Below are positions 42,861 to 51,955 of a stretch of DNA of 64,000 nt, in pieces; the stretch's first letter is position 1, and the number at the start of each line of letters is the position of its first letter. Source of the DNA: Paenibacillus glucanolyticus NBRC 15330. GTDB taxonomy: Bacteria > Bacillota > Bacilli > Paenibacillales > Paenibacillaceae. The notes beneath the pieces are model-generated. The model was given only the letters and a program-made list of their open reading frames with translations. It was not told the DNA's origin and did not search any database. The DNA lies in the NCBI RefSeq assembly GCF_004000885.1, contig NZ_BIMC01000001.1:496001-560000 (forward strand). The letters run 5' to 3'. The position numbers and the translations under genes were made by a program.

Positions 42861-43145
42861 AATGGCTGCCCGGGTCGTTCGATGGCTGTGCGTGTGGTTT
42901 GGTGGCTGGCATGGGATACGGTAGATGGCTGTACGACTCGGTGGCTGCCCGTGAGGGTTGGTGGCGCCGTGCGGTACGATGACTTCTGCGTGATTTGATG
43001 GATGCTGTGTGGTTGGATAGATGTCCGTCGAGGGCTGTACATGCGGTTTGGATGCTGCCCGAGGAGTTTGCTGGCTACCGCGTCGATGGCTGTCCACGCG
43101 CGTCGATGGCTGCCGGCGTGGGTCGATAGCTGCAGCGTGGTTGAA
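42861..43145. repeat. Degenerate tandem repeat array, about 20-bp unit
   Basis: A GC-rich, non-coding stretch built on the core GATGGCTG. Exact cores occur at 42881, 42924, 43085 and 43105; one-mismatch cores occur at 42861, 42901, 42940 and 43125. Spacing is 20 bp at both ends and drifts in the middle; about 14-16 units can be traced. The frames that cross it are artefacts of the repeat. Confidence 0.7.
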
Positions 43146-43178
43146 TGGGTGGTTCTTAGGTGGTTGAGTAACTGAGGA

Positions 43179-43366
43179 CGCTAACGGACTGGAACGCTCT
43201 TATCTACCTAAAAAACCAGCTTTTGATTTTTTAACGGACTGGAGAGCTCTTATTACTCGAAAACACCCCCAAAGGTGCTTTTCAGTGACGAATAAGAGCT
43301 ACGGTGTCCGTTAATCCCTGCAATCGCTCGATTTCGCTAGAATAACGCCTGCTAGGTCCGTTAGGG
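43179..43366. repeat. Nested inverted-repeat element
   Basis: An inner imperfect hairpin runs from TTAACGGAC (43231) to GTCCGTTAA (43314), with GAGCTCTTATT and AATAAGAGCT paired inside. An outer pair, CTAACGGACTGGAACG (43179) and its partner ending GTCCGTTAG (43366), encloses it. The form is that of a palindromic intergenic repeat (MITE/REP-like). Confidence 0.6.
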
Positions 43367-43603
43367 TGATGCTCGCACACATCATTGATTGGTCAAGCTA
43401 TTCTCGCATTCGATCTTTCAACCTCTCGATCCCTTAATCTTTTGATCTGTAGATCTTCCCCCACAGCGGAGGTTTGAGGATAGCCGATCCTTTGGGAGTC
43501 CGTTTCACCCCTGCCTATTCCAATCCAAGAAACGGACGGACAACAGAGCGGATAGCCTCAAACCGAAGCGCTTGCTAGCCTCAAACCGGAGCGCCCGAGC
43601 GCC

Positions 43604-43840
43604 CTACTTGTTTTTATAATATTCAACCGCTTTATCGAAGTAATGCTTCTCTTCTTCCGGCAGGTCCTCGAAATAGAAAATAGCGGCCACCGGGCATGCT
43701 GCCTCGCAAGCACCGCATGAAATACAGATATCCGTGTCTATGTAGAACTGGTCATCTCCTTCTTCTATACAATCCACAGGGCAAACGTCTACGCATTCTC
43801 CCGCTTTCTCTTCGATACAAGCCGAACCAATAACATACAT
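43604..43840 (-). CDS. 7Fe-type bacterial ferredoxin
   Basis: A 78-residue ferredoxin with cysteines at 8, 16, 20, 24, 39, 42, 45 and 49. The spacing is the same as in Azotobacter ferredoxin I, in which 8/16/49 bind a 3Fe-4S cluster and 20/39/42/45 a 4Fe-4S cluster; in the Bacillus type this can also be a single 4Fe-4S. The acidic C-terminal helix is usual for Bacillales. ATG 43840 follows AAGGTGG by 8 bases. It is divergent from the SufR-like regulator. Confidence 0.92.
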   Translation of the reverse strand: MYVIGSACIEEKAGECVDVCPVDCIEEGDDQFYIDTDICISCGACEAACPVAAIFYFEDLPEEEKHYFDKAVEYYKNK

Positions 43841-44124
43841 TCGTGATTCCACCTTCCCATGTTATAATTTTTCATTGCCTATCATTTCCAAATAAAGTTC
43901 CGTGACCTTGAGACACTTTGTTTTTTTATACTTTTTATACTAAAATATATCATAATTATGTGGTCAAACATGTGGATTGTCAATAAACGGCGTCACATCA
44001 AGCTTACAAAACTGCTATTCCGGTTGACTTATAGAAGGTAAAGTCATAAGATGAGACATATTGCTTTTTAACGATTTTTAGTTGTAATAGAAGTAATTCA
44101 TCGAGAAACAAGGCGGTGATTTTA

Positions 44125-44772
44125 GTGGATCAGGAAGTCGCATACAGCACTCGCGAGTATATCATGCAAATGTTAAAAATAAATGGTGAACTGAGCACAA
44201 AATCCATTACCGAGACATTAGGCATTACCGGCATGGCCGTCAGGCGTCATCTGGAAAGCTTGAAAAATGAGGGCTACATCACATACAGAACCGTGAAGCA
44301 ACCGATGGGAAGACCCGTTTCCTTATACAGTCTTACCGATTCTGCGGAGGATTTTTTCCCTAAGAACTATCACGCTCTTGCTCTTGACCTGCTCAGCGAG
44401 CTGCAGGACGAAGCTGGTGATGAGATGATTTCGCTGCTGTTTGATAAACGAAAAGGTACACTGTTGAACAAGTATACGCCTGCTGTTAAAGCGGATGCCC
44501 TGGAAGAGCGTGTTATAGCGCTTGCCCAAATTCAGAATGACAACGGATATATGGTCGATTACAAAAAGGTAACGGAAGATGAATATATATTCGAAGAATT
44601 GAACTGCCCGATATCCCAGGTAGCCAACCGGTTCCAGCATGCCTGCCGCTGTGAGCTTGACCTGTTTCAATCGCTGCTGGAGGCCGATGTGGAACGTACC
44701 GAATGCCTCGCCAAGGGCGACAAGAAATGCGTCTACCGTATCCGAAAGCAGGTCGAAAGCGGACAAACATAA
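44125..44772 (+). CDS. SufR-like winged-helix regulator with C-terminal cysteine cluster
   Basis: A 215-residue regulator with an N-terminal winged helix-turn-helix (ELSTKSITETLGITGMAVRRHLESL) and a C-terminal domain with cysteines at 161, 174, 176, 194 and 202. The 161-x12-174 spacing matches the start of the SufR Fe-S ligand pattern; the later spacing differs, so Fe-S binding is likely but not certain. GTG 44125 is used because the AAGGCGGTGA site fits it. It faces the ferredoxin gene across 284 bases and may control it. Confidence 0.8.
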   Translation: MDQEVAYSTREYIMQMLKINGELSTKSITETLGITGMAVRRHLESLKNEGYITYRTVKQPMGRPVSLYSLTDSAEDFFPKNYHALALDLLSELQDEAGDEMISLLFDKRKGTLLNKYTPAVKADALEERVIALAQIQNDNGYMVDYKKVTEDEYIFEELNCPISQVANRFQHACRCELDLFQSLLEADVERTECLAKGDKKCVYRIRKQVESGQT

Positions 44773-44790
44773 TATCTGTTATTGCCACTT

Positions 44791-44822
44791 AAGGCCTCTT
44801 CCATACAGGAAGGGGCTTTTTT
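44791..44822 (+). terminator. Terminator of the SufR-like gene
   Basis: AAGGCCTCTTCC pairs with GGAAGGGGCTTTT around a five-base loop and ends in a T run. Confidence 0.7.
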
Positions 44823-44888
44823 AGAACGGTACGGTACGCTTCTTCTATCCTATTCTCTCAAACGACAAGACATGTACAATTCTCTGAA

Positions 44889-45998
44889 TTATTCCAGTAC
44901 AAGCAGCCGGTCATCGTTATCGGAGGGCACACCCCGCCCATCGGTGTTGTTGGTAATGACATAAATTTTGCCGTTATATACTTTCACGTCTCTTAATCTG
45001 CCTTCATCCTCCAACACAACATCGAGTGAGGTACTCTCCGGCTGGAACCGGTACAGCTTCTGACCGCGCAAGGTAGCAACATACATCTGATCCTCTTCAT
45101 CAAAAGCGATGCCCGAAGGAGCAATGGCCGTATCGCCGCTATGGTACACCGGGGTCTTCATGCCCTCTTGCTGCTCATCCCCAAGAATCTCGGGCCAGCC
45201 ATAATTGCTGCCTGCGGTGATCTCATTAATCTCATCGTGTCCACCAGGCGTACCGGATGGTCCGTGTTCTGAGCTGTAGAATTCTCCTTCGGAATTCCAA
45301 GCCAAGCCTTGCGAATTTCGGTGACCTAACGTAAACACATAGGAGCCTGCTGTGGGGTTATCCTCGGGAATTTTTCCATCCAGCGTCAGCCGCAATATTT
45401 TCCCTGCAAGATTCTCCTGGTTCTGCGCAAGCTCGCCCTCTCCTGAATCACCGGTAGTCACATAGAGATGATTGTCGGGTCCAATCGCTATTCTTCCGCC
45501 ATTATGCACATTGGAGCCCGGGATTTTCTCAATGAACGATTCCGCTTCTGTCCATTCATTCCCCTTCTGCTCCAATAGAACCAGCCGGTTCATAACCGAT
45601 CCGTCCTGATCATAGCTGTGATAGGCGAAGGCTCTTCTGGATTCCTTGAAATCAGGGGCTAATACAAAGCCCAAGAACCCGCCTTCTCCTATCTGGGCAA
45701 CCGGCTTCTCTGTATGTACAGACTGTCTGTTGAATGCGCCGTCCTGGATCTGAACGATATTCCCTCCCCGTTCGCTGATATAAATCGTTTCTCCGTCAAA
45801 ATCAATCGCCCAGGGTGTCTTCAATTGTTCAGCAAGCATTTGGTATGGAGTATCGGGGGACTTTTCCTCCCGGCTGACCTCCTGCTCCTGCTCCTGTTCC
45901 TGCCGCTCTCCCTCCGTTGACGGGGATGAAGGGCTGGTACAAGCTGTCACAGTCAACAAAATCGCTGCTAACATGATGCCAATCGTTGTTCGTTTCAA
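44889..45998 (-). CDS. PQQ-type soluble aldose sugar dehydrogenase lipoprotein (YliI/glucose-sorbosone dehydrogenase family)
   Basis: A 369-residue lipoprotein: lipobox LTVTA-C about residue 20, a Ser/Glu-rich linker, and a six-bladed GSDH beta-propeller (EQLKTPWAIDFDG, NVHNGGRIAIGPDNHLYVTTGDSG, RNSQGLAWNSEGEFYSSEHGPSG, NYGWPE). The histidine in NVHNGG is the expected catalytic base. Relatives oxidise aldoses with PQQ; no PQQ synthesis gene is near. TTG at 45998 has GGGAGGTG just upstream. It lies 27 bases after murE. Confidence 0.88.
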   Translation of the reverse strand: MKRTTIGIMLAAILLTVTACTSPSSPSTEGERQEQEQEQEVSREEKSPDTPYQMLAEQLKTPWAIDFDGETIYISERGGNIVQIQDGAFNRQSVHTEKPVAQIGEGGFLGFVLAPDFKESRRAFAYHSYDQDGSVMNRLVLLEQKGNEWTEAESFIEKIPGSNVHNGGRIAIGPDNHLYVTTGDSGEGELAQNQENLAGKILRLTLDGKIPEDNPTAGSYVFTLGHRNSQGLAWNSEGEFYSSEHGPSGTPGGHDEINEITAGSNYGWPEILGDEQQEGMKTPVYHSGDTAIAPSGIAFDEEDQMYVATLRGQKLYRFQPESTSLDVVLEDEGRLRDVKVYNGKIYVITNNTDGRGVPSDNDDRLLVLE

Positions 45999-46025
45999 GA
46001 TTACACCTCCCAAGATCGCTTAAGC

Positions 46026-47534
46026 TTATTGTTCGGGTGACATCATCTGGATGCCGTGCTCCATGACCTGAAGGGAACTCAGCACAACCTCCTCATCGCT
46101 GAAAGAATCAACCTGGCTCCCCGCTACGTAACGGGTCTCATGACCCCGCCCGGTAATGATAATCCTGTCCTGGTCCCCGGCCATCTCGACCGCTCGTTGA
46201 ATCGCCTCTTTGCGGTTCGGCACTACCTCCCAGTTGACGGCATGATGAGAGCTCAAACCTCCGAGCATCTCAGCTATGATCTGCTCCGGGTCCTCGGAGA
46301 ACGGATTGTCCGTTGTGAACAACACATAATCCGAATAGGATGCTGCAATATCCGCCATGATCGGCCGTTTGAGCCGATCCCGTTCGCCCCGACAGCCCAT
46401 CACGCATATCATTTTCCCCGAGGTAATTTCTTTAGCGGACAGCAAGGTTGCCTTGAGCCCATCCGGATTATGGGCATAATCTACAACTACGCGAAAACTC
46501 CTGTCTGTCTTTATTTCTTGAAAACGTCCATGAACACCTGCAAAATCCTGAAGACTGTTCCTGATTTCTTGGATCGGAATCCCTTCGAGCAGACAGGTAG
46601 TAATGGCCGCCAGCGCATTGTACACGTTGTGTATGCCATGAACCTTCATAGTGAAGTCGCTACTTCCCCATGGCGTCTCTACGATAAAGTTGCAGCCGTC
46701 GCCGGTATTTTGAATATGCAGAGCACGAACATCCGCCGGGTTATGAATGCCGTATGTCACAATCTGTGCGGATGTACGCTTCCCGTAATAGGATGAGGCC
46801 GCATCATCAGCATTCAGCACCACTTTTTTCTGCATGTCACGATCACTGTTGCCTAGTTGGGTGAATAGCAGTTCCTTCGTATTGCGATAACTCTCCATGT
46901 TCTGATGGAAATCGAGATGATCATGGGACAGGTTTGTAAAAACAACGGTCTGAAAATCACACCCCCGCACTCTTCCCATATCCAGTCCATGCGAGGATAC
47001 TTCCAACACGCCATACGTGCCGCCATGCGCGACCATCGCATGAAAATATCGCTGCAGCTGGATCGTATCCGGCGTGGTATTCAACGTTTTCTCTACATGA
47101 TCTCCGATTTTCATATAGAGAGTACCGATAATTCCCGTTTTGCGGTTGGAATCATTCAGCACCTTATCAACCATATGTGTTGTTGTTGTTTTGCCGTTCG
47201 TCCCCGTAATCCCGATCAATTTCAGCTGCTCGGTAGGATTACCGAAAAAGGAGTTGGCTAAAATGGGAAGCACCCTTCTTGTATCCGGCACAGTAATCCG
47301 CGTAATGTTCCCGGGAAGCTCCGGAAGCTCCTTCTCAGCCATAATGGCAACAGCACCGTTCTGTATCGCATGCTCGATATAATCATGGCCGTCTACATTA
47401 AATCCCGGAACGCAGACAAACAATCCGCCAGGTCTGATGGCTCTTGAATCCGTATCGAGATTCGTGATTTCCACAGCAGCGCTGCCTGTAATTGTCTTAA
47501 GAATCAGCCGCTCCGTCAGTGATTTCAGGTTCAT
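46026..47534 (-). CDS. MurE-like UDP-MurNAc-tripeptide ligase paralogue
   Basis: A 502-residue Mur ligase with three domains: N-terminal UDP-MurNAc-binding, ATP-binding centre (GTNGKTTTT at 111-119, the carbamylated-lysine position K220, HNVYNALAA) and C-terminal amino-acid-binding domain. The motif for meso-diaminopimelate, normally DNPR, reads D409-N-P-F412 here, so the arginine that grips the second carboxylate is missing. It is not in a dcw cluster, so it is probably an extra copy with changed amino-acid preference. Otherwise it is a complete enzyme. Confidence 0.9.
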   Translation of the reverse strand: MNLKSLTERLILKTITGSAAVEITNLDTDSRAIRPGGLFVCVPGFNVDGHDYIEHAIQNGAVAIMAEKELPELPGNITRITVPDTRRVLPILANSFFGNPTEQLKLIGITGTNGKTTTTHMVDKVLNDSNRKTGIIGTLYMKIGDHVEKTLNTTPDTIQLQRYFHAMVAHGGTYGVLEVSSHGLDMGRVRGCDFQTVVFTNLSHDHLDFHQNMESYRNTKELLFTQLGNSDRDMQKKVVLNADDAASSYYGKRTSAQIVTYGIHNPADVRALHIQNTGDGCNFIVETPWGSSDFTMKVHGIHNVYNALAAITTCLLEGIPIQEIRNSLQDFAGVHGRFQEIKTDRSFRVVVDYAHNPDGLKATLLSAKEITSGKMICVMGCRGERDRLKRPIMADIAASYSDYVLFTTDNPFSEDPEQIIAEMLGGLSSHHAVNWEVVPNRKEAIQRAVEMAGDQDRIIITGRGHETRYVAGSQVDSFSDEEVVLSSLQVMEHGIQMMSPEQ

Positions 47535-47815
47535 GTAGGGTACCTCATCTCGTGATGTAATCCGTTCAAGGTCCGTTGTGATATTAAGGCGTAGAATTCA
47601 CGACGATGTATCGTTTTAAACCAGCGTTTCTTATTAACCTAACCAAGCCAGCCCGTTATGAAACAAGAATATGATGACTGGAAGAGATAACCATGTTACG
47701 CTGGAAGTAAGCGGTTGCAATTCCAATATCGAATATCGAAACCAGCCGCTCATATGAACATCAGATTCACTTATTCGTTCTGCTATTTCATCACTGCTTG
47801 AAAGGAGAATAATCG

Positions 47816-48670
47816 ATGGGACCATTCACCGAAGATTTACTTCAAAACAAAGTCGTATTGATCACAGGAGGCGCAACCGGACTGGGACGTGCCATGGGCG
47901 AGAAGTTCGCACAGCTTGGCGCCAAGCTGGGCATATGCGGACGCCGGGAGGAGGTTCTGCAGCAGACGGCTGATGAGCTAAGGCAATTGGGATGCGAGGT
48001 ATGGCATCAGACCTGTGATGTACGGGATCCTGCGCAGATCACAGCACTAGTCGATGCAGCAGAATTGCATTATGGAGGCATTGATGTGCTTGTGAACAAT
48101 GCGGCTGGCAATTTTATCAGCCCGACTGAACGTCTTTCGCCACGAGCGGTGGATGCTGTGTTAAATATCGTGCTGCATGGAACTTTCTACACGACCCTTG
48201 AGGTTGGCAAGCGCTGGATCGAGCAGGGGAAGAACGGAACGATGCTCAACATTGTCACTACCTACGCTTCAACAGGCTCAGGGTACGTGGTCCCTTCCGC
48301 AGCTGCGAAAGCGGGAGTGCTCGCACTTACCCGATCCTTAGCTGTGGAATGGGCCTCTTACGGTATTCGTCAAGTAGCCATTGCGCCCGGACCGTTCCCA
48401 ACTGAAGGCGCATGGTCAAGATTATCGCCGACGCCGGAGCTTGAGCAGAAAATGATCGACCGCATTCCCCTGCGACGCGTTGGCGACGCGGAGGAATTGG
48501 CCAACCTGGCCGCCTTTCTCATCTCGGATTATGCCGGCTATATTAATGGGGACGTCATCACCATTGATGGCGGCGAATGGCTGAGGGGTGCAGGCCAGTT
48601 CAATGACCTGTCAGAAGTAACCCATGAGCAGTGGGATCGACTGGCCGAGCTGACGCGAAAAGGAAAATAA
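47816..48670 (+). CDS. 2,4-dienoyl-CoA reductase-type SDR
   Basis: A 284-residue short-chain dehydrogenase. The NADPH motif TGGATGLGRAMG, the NNAAGNF strand, and the block TYASTGSGYVVPSAAAKAGVLAL match mitochondrial/peroxisomal dienoyl-CoA reductases, which have the unusual serine-lysine arrangement instead of plain Y-x3-K. It would remove a cis or trans double bond during unsaturated fatty-acid degradation. AAAGGAG lies 8 bases before the ATG. It is monocistronic. Confidence 0.9.
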   Translation: MGPFTEDLLQNKVVLITGGATGLGRAMGEKFAQLGAKLGICGRREEVLQQTADELRQLGCEVWHQTCDVRDPAQITALVDAAELHYGGIDVLVNNAAGNFISPTERLSPRAVDAVLNIVLHGTFYTTLEVGKRWIEQGKNGTMLNIVTTYASTGSGYVVPSAAAKAGVLALTRSLAVEWASYGIRQVAIAPGPFPTEGAWSRLSPTPELEQKMIDRIPLRRVGDAEELANLAAFLISDYAGYINGDVITIDGGEWLRGAGQFNDLSEVTHEQWDRLAELTRKGK

Positions 48671-48814
48671 TCTCACAAAAAAAACAACGAGCGACCGAGT
48701 AAACTACCATCGACGTGCTTGCAGAAAAACAGAACCCGCTTGGAGGGATGTTCTTCTTGCAGCTACCGAGATTTTTACCTTCGCCTGAAAATGATAGAAT
48801 TCCGACATGCTAAA

Positions 48815-48860
48815 CAGCCCCTTGCCTGGAGTATAAACATTCCTACTCCAGGCAAGGGGC
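48815..48860. terminator. Bidirectional terminator between SDR and lutC
   Basis: GCCCCTTGCCTGGAGTA and its exact complement form a 17-bp stem around a 10-base loop. Confidence 0.9.
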
Positions 48861-48878
48861 TTATTGTTTATCTAATGA

Positions 48879-49616
48879 TTACTCATAAGAATCTACTAGT
48901 ACGGCATAGACGATGCCGGGTCCGTGAACGCCGATCGTCAGATCATTCTCGATATCGGCAGAACGGCTGGGACCCGAGATGAAATGGATGCCGGCAGGAA
49001 GCTGCTCACGTCCGCCTTGATCAAACTGAAACAGAATCTCGCCTAAACGGGTATACATCCGATCGACAGGAATGACGGCAATCAGTACCGTGGGCAGCAG
49101 GCTGACCGATCTTCCTTTATGCGGGGCAGATTTCACCGTAATCGAACCCGTGTAGGCCGCTGCATAATCAGCCATCACCACGCCAAAATCGGCCTTCGCG
49201 GCGACAGCTCTCCAGTCCGTGTCGGCAGCTTCGTTCCAGGAGAGAATCATGGCCTCCGGCAAACTCTCTTCAAGCTCTAAAAGGTCCAGAGCCTCTTCCC
49301 GTTGACGAAGAATCGTGGCCGCACTCATCTCCAGTGCCTTATCTCGAATAAACCGGCTTACCTCTTCACGATTGCTTACCCTGACCGCATGGCCTCCGGC
49401 AGCTTCAAAGTTCGCGGTAAATTGCGTAATCTTCTCTTCCAGCGGCCACTGGAATTCATGCCAGAAATCAGGCGCACCGCGAAAAGGATGCTCCGGAGCT
49501 GACCGAACGCGGTCTCTTCCCAGCTTCGCGGCAATCCCATCCATGAACAACTCCTGTTTCTTGCGCGAGCGTTCTTCCAGTTGGCTTAACCACCCGCCGT
49601 CTGCATGGTTACCCAT
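48879..49616 (-). CDS. lutC: L-lactate utilisation protein LutC
   Basis: A 245-residue LUD-domain protein (VVMADYAAAYTGSITVKS, SLLPTVLIAVIPVDRMYTRLGEIL, GPSRSADIENDLTIGVHGPG). LutA, LutB and LutC together oxidise L-lactate to pyruvate. Its start overlaps the lutB stop by 8 bases. GGGGGAGG precedes the ATG. Confidence 0.92.
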   Translation of the reverse strand: MGNHADGGWLSQLEERSRKKQELFMDGIAAKLGRDRVRSAPEHPFRGAPDFWHEFQWPLEEKITQFTANFEAAGGHAVRVSNREEVSRFIRDKALEMSAATILRQREEALDLLELEESLPEAMILSWNEAADTDWRAVAAKADFGVVMADYAAAYTGSITVKSAPHKGRSVSLLPTVLIAVIPVDRMYTRLGEILFQFDQGGREQLPAGIHFISGPSRSADIENDLTIGVHGPGIVYAVLVDSYE

Positions 49617-51129
49617 GGGAGTCCTCCCCCTTTCGCGACTTCTGCTGCTGAAGCCGTTCCTTCAATCGGTTTGCGATTTCAGGCTCCATCTGCCCGGAGG
49701 TTCGGCGGATATCCCGCTCCATCTCCGGCCACCGATCCCGGAAGGACTGCTTAGGCAGACTCGGGGTCACTCGGTACGAGTTCCATCCTTTCAACGGGCC
49801 GATCCGTGTCCGAATCTCCCCGTTTCGAACGACAAACTTCTGCCCCCATTTCCCCAGGGATACCACGCTGCGATAACGTTTGGCATTACCCATTATCGCG
49901 GAGAAGCCCTTCATCCCCATGGCTTCCAGCTTGTCACCCCGTCCGGCCTCAATCTTTCTTCGCCGTAAGGATACCAGCATATCGTGGAGCGGAATCTTCA
50001 CAGGACATGCCTCATAACATGCTCCGCACAGACTCGATGCGTTGGCGATATCATCCCATTCCGCGACATTCTTGTTTAACGCCGGAGTCAATACGGCACC
50101 GATCGGACCGCTGTAGGTGCCTCCGTATGCGTGACCGCCAATATGGCGATATACGGGACAGGCGTTCAGGCATGCGCCGCAGCGAATGCAGTTGAGCAGC
50201 TCCTGGAATTCCGGATCGCCGAGCTGGAGAGAACGCCCATTATCGATGATGATAATATGCATTTCATCAGGTCCATCGGCGTCCAGCTCTCTCTTGGGAC
50301 CACTGATTCCAGACATATAGACTGTCAGCTTCTGGCCGGTCGCTGACCGCGGGAGCAAGGTGGCCATCACTTCCAGGTCAGCCCATGACGGGATGATCCG
50401 CTCCATTCCCATAAGCGTTATTTGCGTCTTGGGCACGGTGGTCACCATCCGGGCATTGCCTTCGTTCTCGAACAATACCATCGATCCCGTCTCGGCAATT
50501 GCAAAATTACAGCCCGTCATGCCAATATCCGCTTCGAGAAACTTCTCGCGCAGTTTCATTCGTACAAAACCTGCCATGATCGCCGTGTCGGGCGGCAGCG
50601 TTTCGCCCGCCTCCTCAGACAGAAGCTCTGCGATCTGATAACGGTTCTTGTGGATCGCAGGGATGATGATATGGGATGGGGTTTCATCCGCAAGCTGAAT
50701 AATGTACTCGCCGAGGTCCGTTTCCACGGCCTCCACGCCGATGGAATCCAGTGCTTTGTTCAAATGCAGCTCCTCGGACACCATCGATTTGGACTTTACG
50801 ACGGACTTGGCGGACTTGTGCTCCGCGATCTGCAGGGATAGCGCGACCGCTTCCTCCGCCGTCTCCGCAAAGTGGACATGAGCCCCGTTCGCCCTGGCCT
50901 GTTCAGCAAACTCATTCAAATAGTAATCCAGGTGAGCGATGGTATGAAGCCGGATTTGACGTCCTCGCTCCCTCCACTCATCCCAGTTGCCATGCTCCTC
51001 CGACGCCAGCTTTTTGCCAAGCCGCAGCCGCTCTGTTGTAAACTTCACCGCATTGCGCAGAAATTCGTTGTTCAGAGCGTAACCTGCACGTTCCTTAACC
51101 GAATGCGCTTTCGATTCAGCTGTGTTCAT
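49609..51129 (-). CDS. lutB: L-lactate utilisation iron-sulfur protein LutB
   Basis: A 506-residue protein with an N-terminal LUD domain and two 4Fe-4S motifs (NCIRCGACLNACPVY and SLCGACYEACPVKIP). GGGGGTGA lies before the ATG, which overlaps the lutA stop by 14 bases. It is the electron-transfer core of the lactate-oxidising complex. Confidence 0.94.
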   Translation of the reverse strand: MNTAESKAHSVKERAGYALNNEFLRNAVKFTTERLRLGKKLASEEHGNWDEWRERGRQIRLHTIAHLDYYLNEFAEQARANGAHVHFAETAEEAVALSLQIAEHKSAKSVVKSKSMVSEELHLNKALDSIGVEAVETDLGEYIIQLADETPSHIIIPAIHKNRYQIAELLSEEAGETLPPDTAIMAGFVRMKLREKFLEADIGMTGCNFAIAETGSMVLFENEGNARMVTTVPKTQITLMGMERIIPSWADLEVMATLLPRSATGQKLTVYMSGISGPKRELDADGPDEMHIIIIDNGRSLQLGDPEFQELLNCIRCGACLNACPVYRHIGGHAYGGTYSGPIGAVLTPALNKNVAEWDDIANASSLCGACYEACPVKIPLHDMLVSLRRRKIEAGRGDKLEAMGMKGFSAIMGNAKRYRSVVSLGKWGQKFVVRNGEIRTRIGPLKGWNSYRVTPSLPKQSFRDRWPEMERDIRRTSGQMEPEIANRLKERLQQQKSRKGEDSHG

Positions 51130-51853
51130 GCACGCTCACCCCCTCGTACAGAAGTTCGGCCAAGTGCTTGACCTGCACCTTCTCGCCCCGATGACGCAAA
51201 TTGCCGGCAATATTCATCAGGCAGGCCATATCAAGACCGACCAGCACGGTCGCTTCCGTCTCCAGCACATGATCGCTTTTCTCGGTGACCATGGCTCCCG
51301 AAATATCCGCCATCTTCACGGCAAACGTGCCTCCGAACCCGCAGCAATCCTCTGCAAAAGGCAGCGGTACAAGCTCCAGCCCCTTCACCTGATTCAACAG
51401 CTTCATCGGTTCATCCTTAACGCCCAGCAGACGGCTGCCGTGACAGGAGGGATGGTAGGTTACCTTTTGCGGATAAACGGCTCCCACATCGGTCACACCG
51501 AGCACATCGACAAGGAACTGGGTAAACTCATAGGATTTGAATTGAAGCGCTTTCGCTTTTTTCAGGTAGAGGGGATCGTCCTTGAACAGATCCGGATAAT
51601 GATGAATCATATAGGTGCAGGAACCGGAAGGGGAAACAACGAAGTCACTATCTTCGAAAGCGTCGAGAATCGTCCTCGCGCTTATTCGTGCGTCCTCCCA
51701 GTAACCGCTGTTATAGGCCGGCTGACCGCAGCAGGTCTGAATTTCCGGGAATTCCAAATGAACACCGTACCTGGCCAGCAGCCTTGCCATGGATTCAGCC
51801 ACCCGCGGGAACAAGGCATCACTGAGGCAAGTAACAAACAACGAAATCTTCAT
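51116..51853 (-). CDS. lutA: L-lactate utilisation protein LutA
   Basis: A 245-residue protein with two cysteine-rich CCG domains (QTCCGQPAYNSGYWEDA and EDCCGFGGTFAVK), as in heterodisulfide-reductase-like LutA. ATG 51853 gives the normal N-terminus (MKISLFVTC) with GGGGTG 6 bases upstream; the 27 codons before it have no site. It lies about 100 bases after rhaR and a small hairpin, so it may be partly read from the rhamnose operon. Confidence 0.93.
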   Translation of the reverse strand: MKISLFVTCLSDALFPRVAESMARLLARYGVHLEFPEIQTCCGQPAYNSGYWEDARISARTILDAFEDSDFVVSPSGSCTYMIHHYPDLFKDDPLYLKKAKALQFKSYEFTQFLVDVLGVTDVGAVYPQKVTYHPSCHGSRLLGVKDEPMKLLNQVKGLELVPLPFAEDCCGFGGTFAVKMADISGAMVTEKSDHVLETEATVLVGLDMACLMNIAGNLRHRGEKVQVKHLAELLYEGVSVHEHS

Positions 51854-51882
51854 GATTTTCACCCCGCTATCATCAGGATATG

Positions 51883-51898
51883 GACCGATTGATCGGTC
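51883..51898. promoter_or_regulatory. Palindrome ahead of lutA
   Basis: GACCGAT and ATCGGTC are 7-bp perfect arms 30 bases upstream of the lutA start. It could be an operator or the base of a leader stem. Confidence 0.35.
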
Positions 51899-51904
51899 TC
51901 TGGC

Positions 51905-51932
51905 AAGAACCCCCCGACCTCGGGGGGATTCC
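51905..51932 (-). terminator. Hairpin after rhaR
   Basis: AATCCCCCCGA and TCGGGGGGTT form a GC-rich stem with a short T-rich tail, between rhaR and lutA. Some read-through is likely. Confidence 0.6.
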
Positions 51933-51955
51933 AATGTTGATGTCCATTCGCTGCT

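Noticed and set aside
42758..43097. Overlapping plus- and minus-strand open frames of 74 to 101 codons
   Set aside because: They cross the GC-rich 20-bp repeat array, have no ribosome sites, and their Trp/Arg/His-rich products change with each drift of the repeat.
42861..43145. Possible CRISPR array
   Set aside because: Units are contiguous, about 20 bp and degenerate, with no constant repeat separated by unique spacers and no cas genes nearby.
47634..47825. 63-codon minus-strand frame between murE and the dienoyl-CoA reductase gene
   Set aside because: Hydrophobic but without a ribosome site, and it begins inside the start region of the reductase gene.
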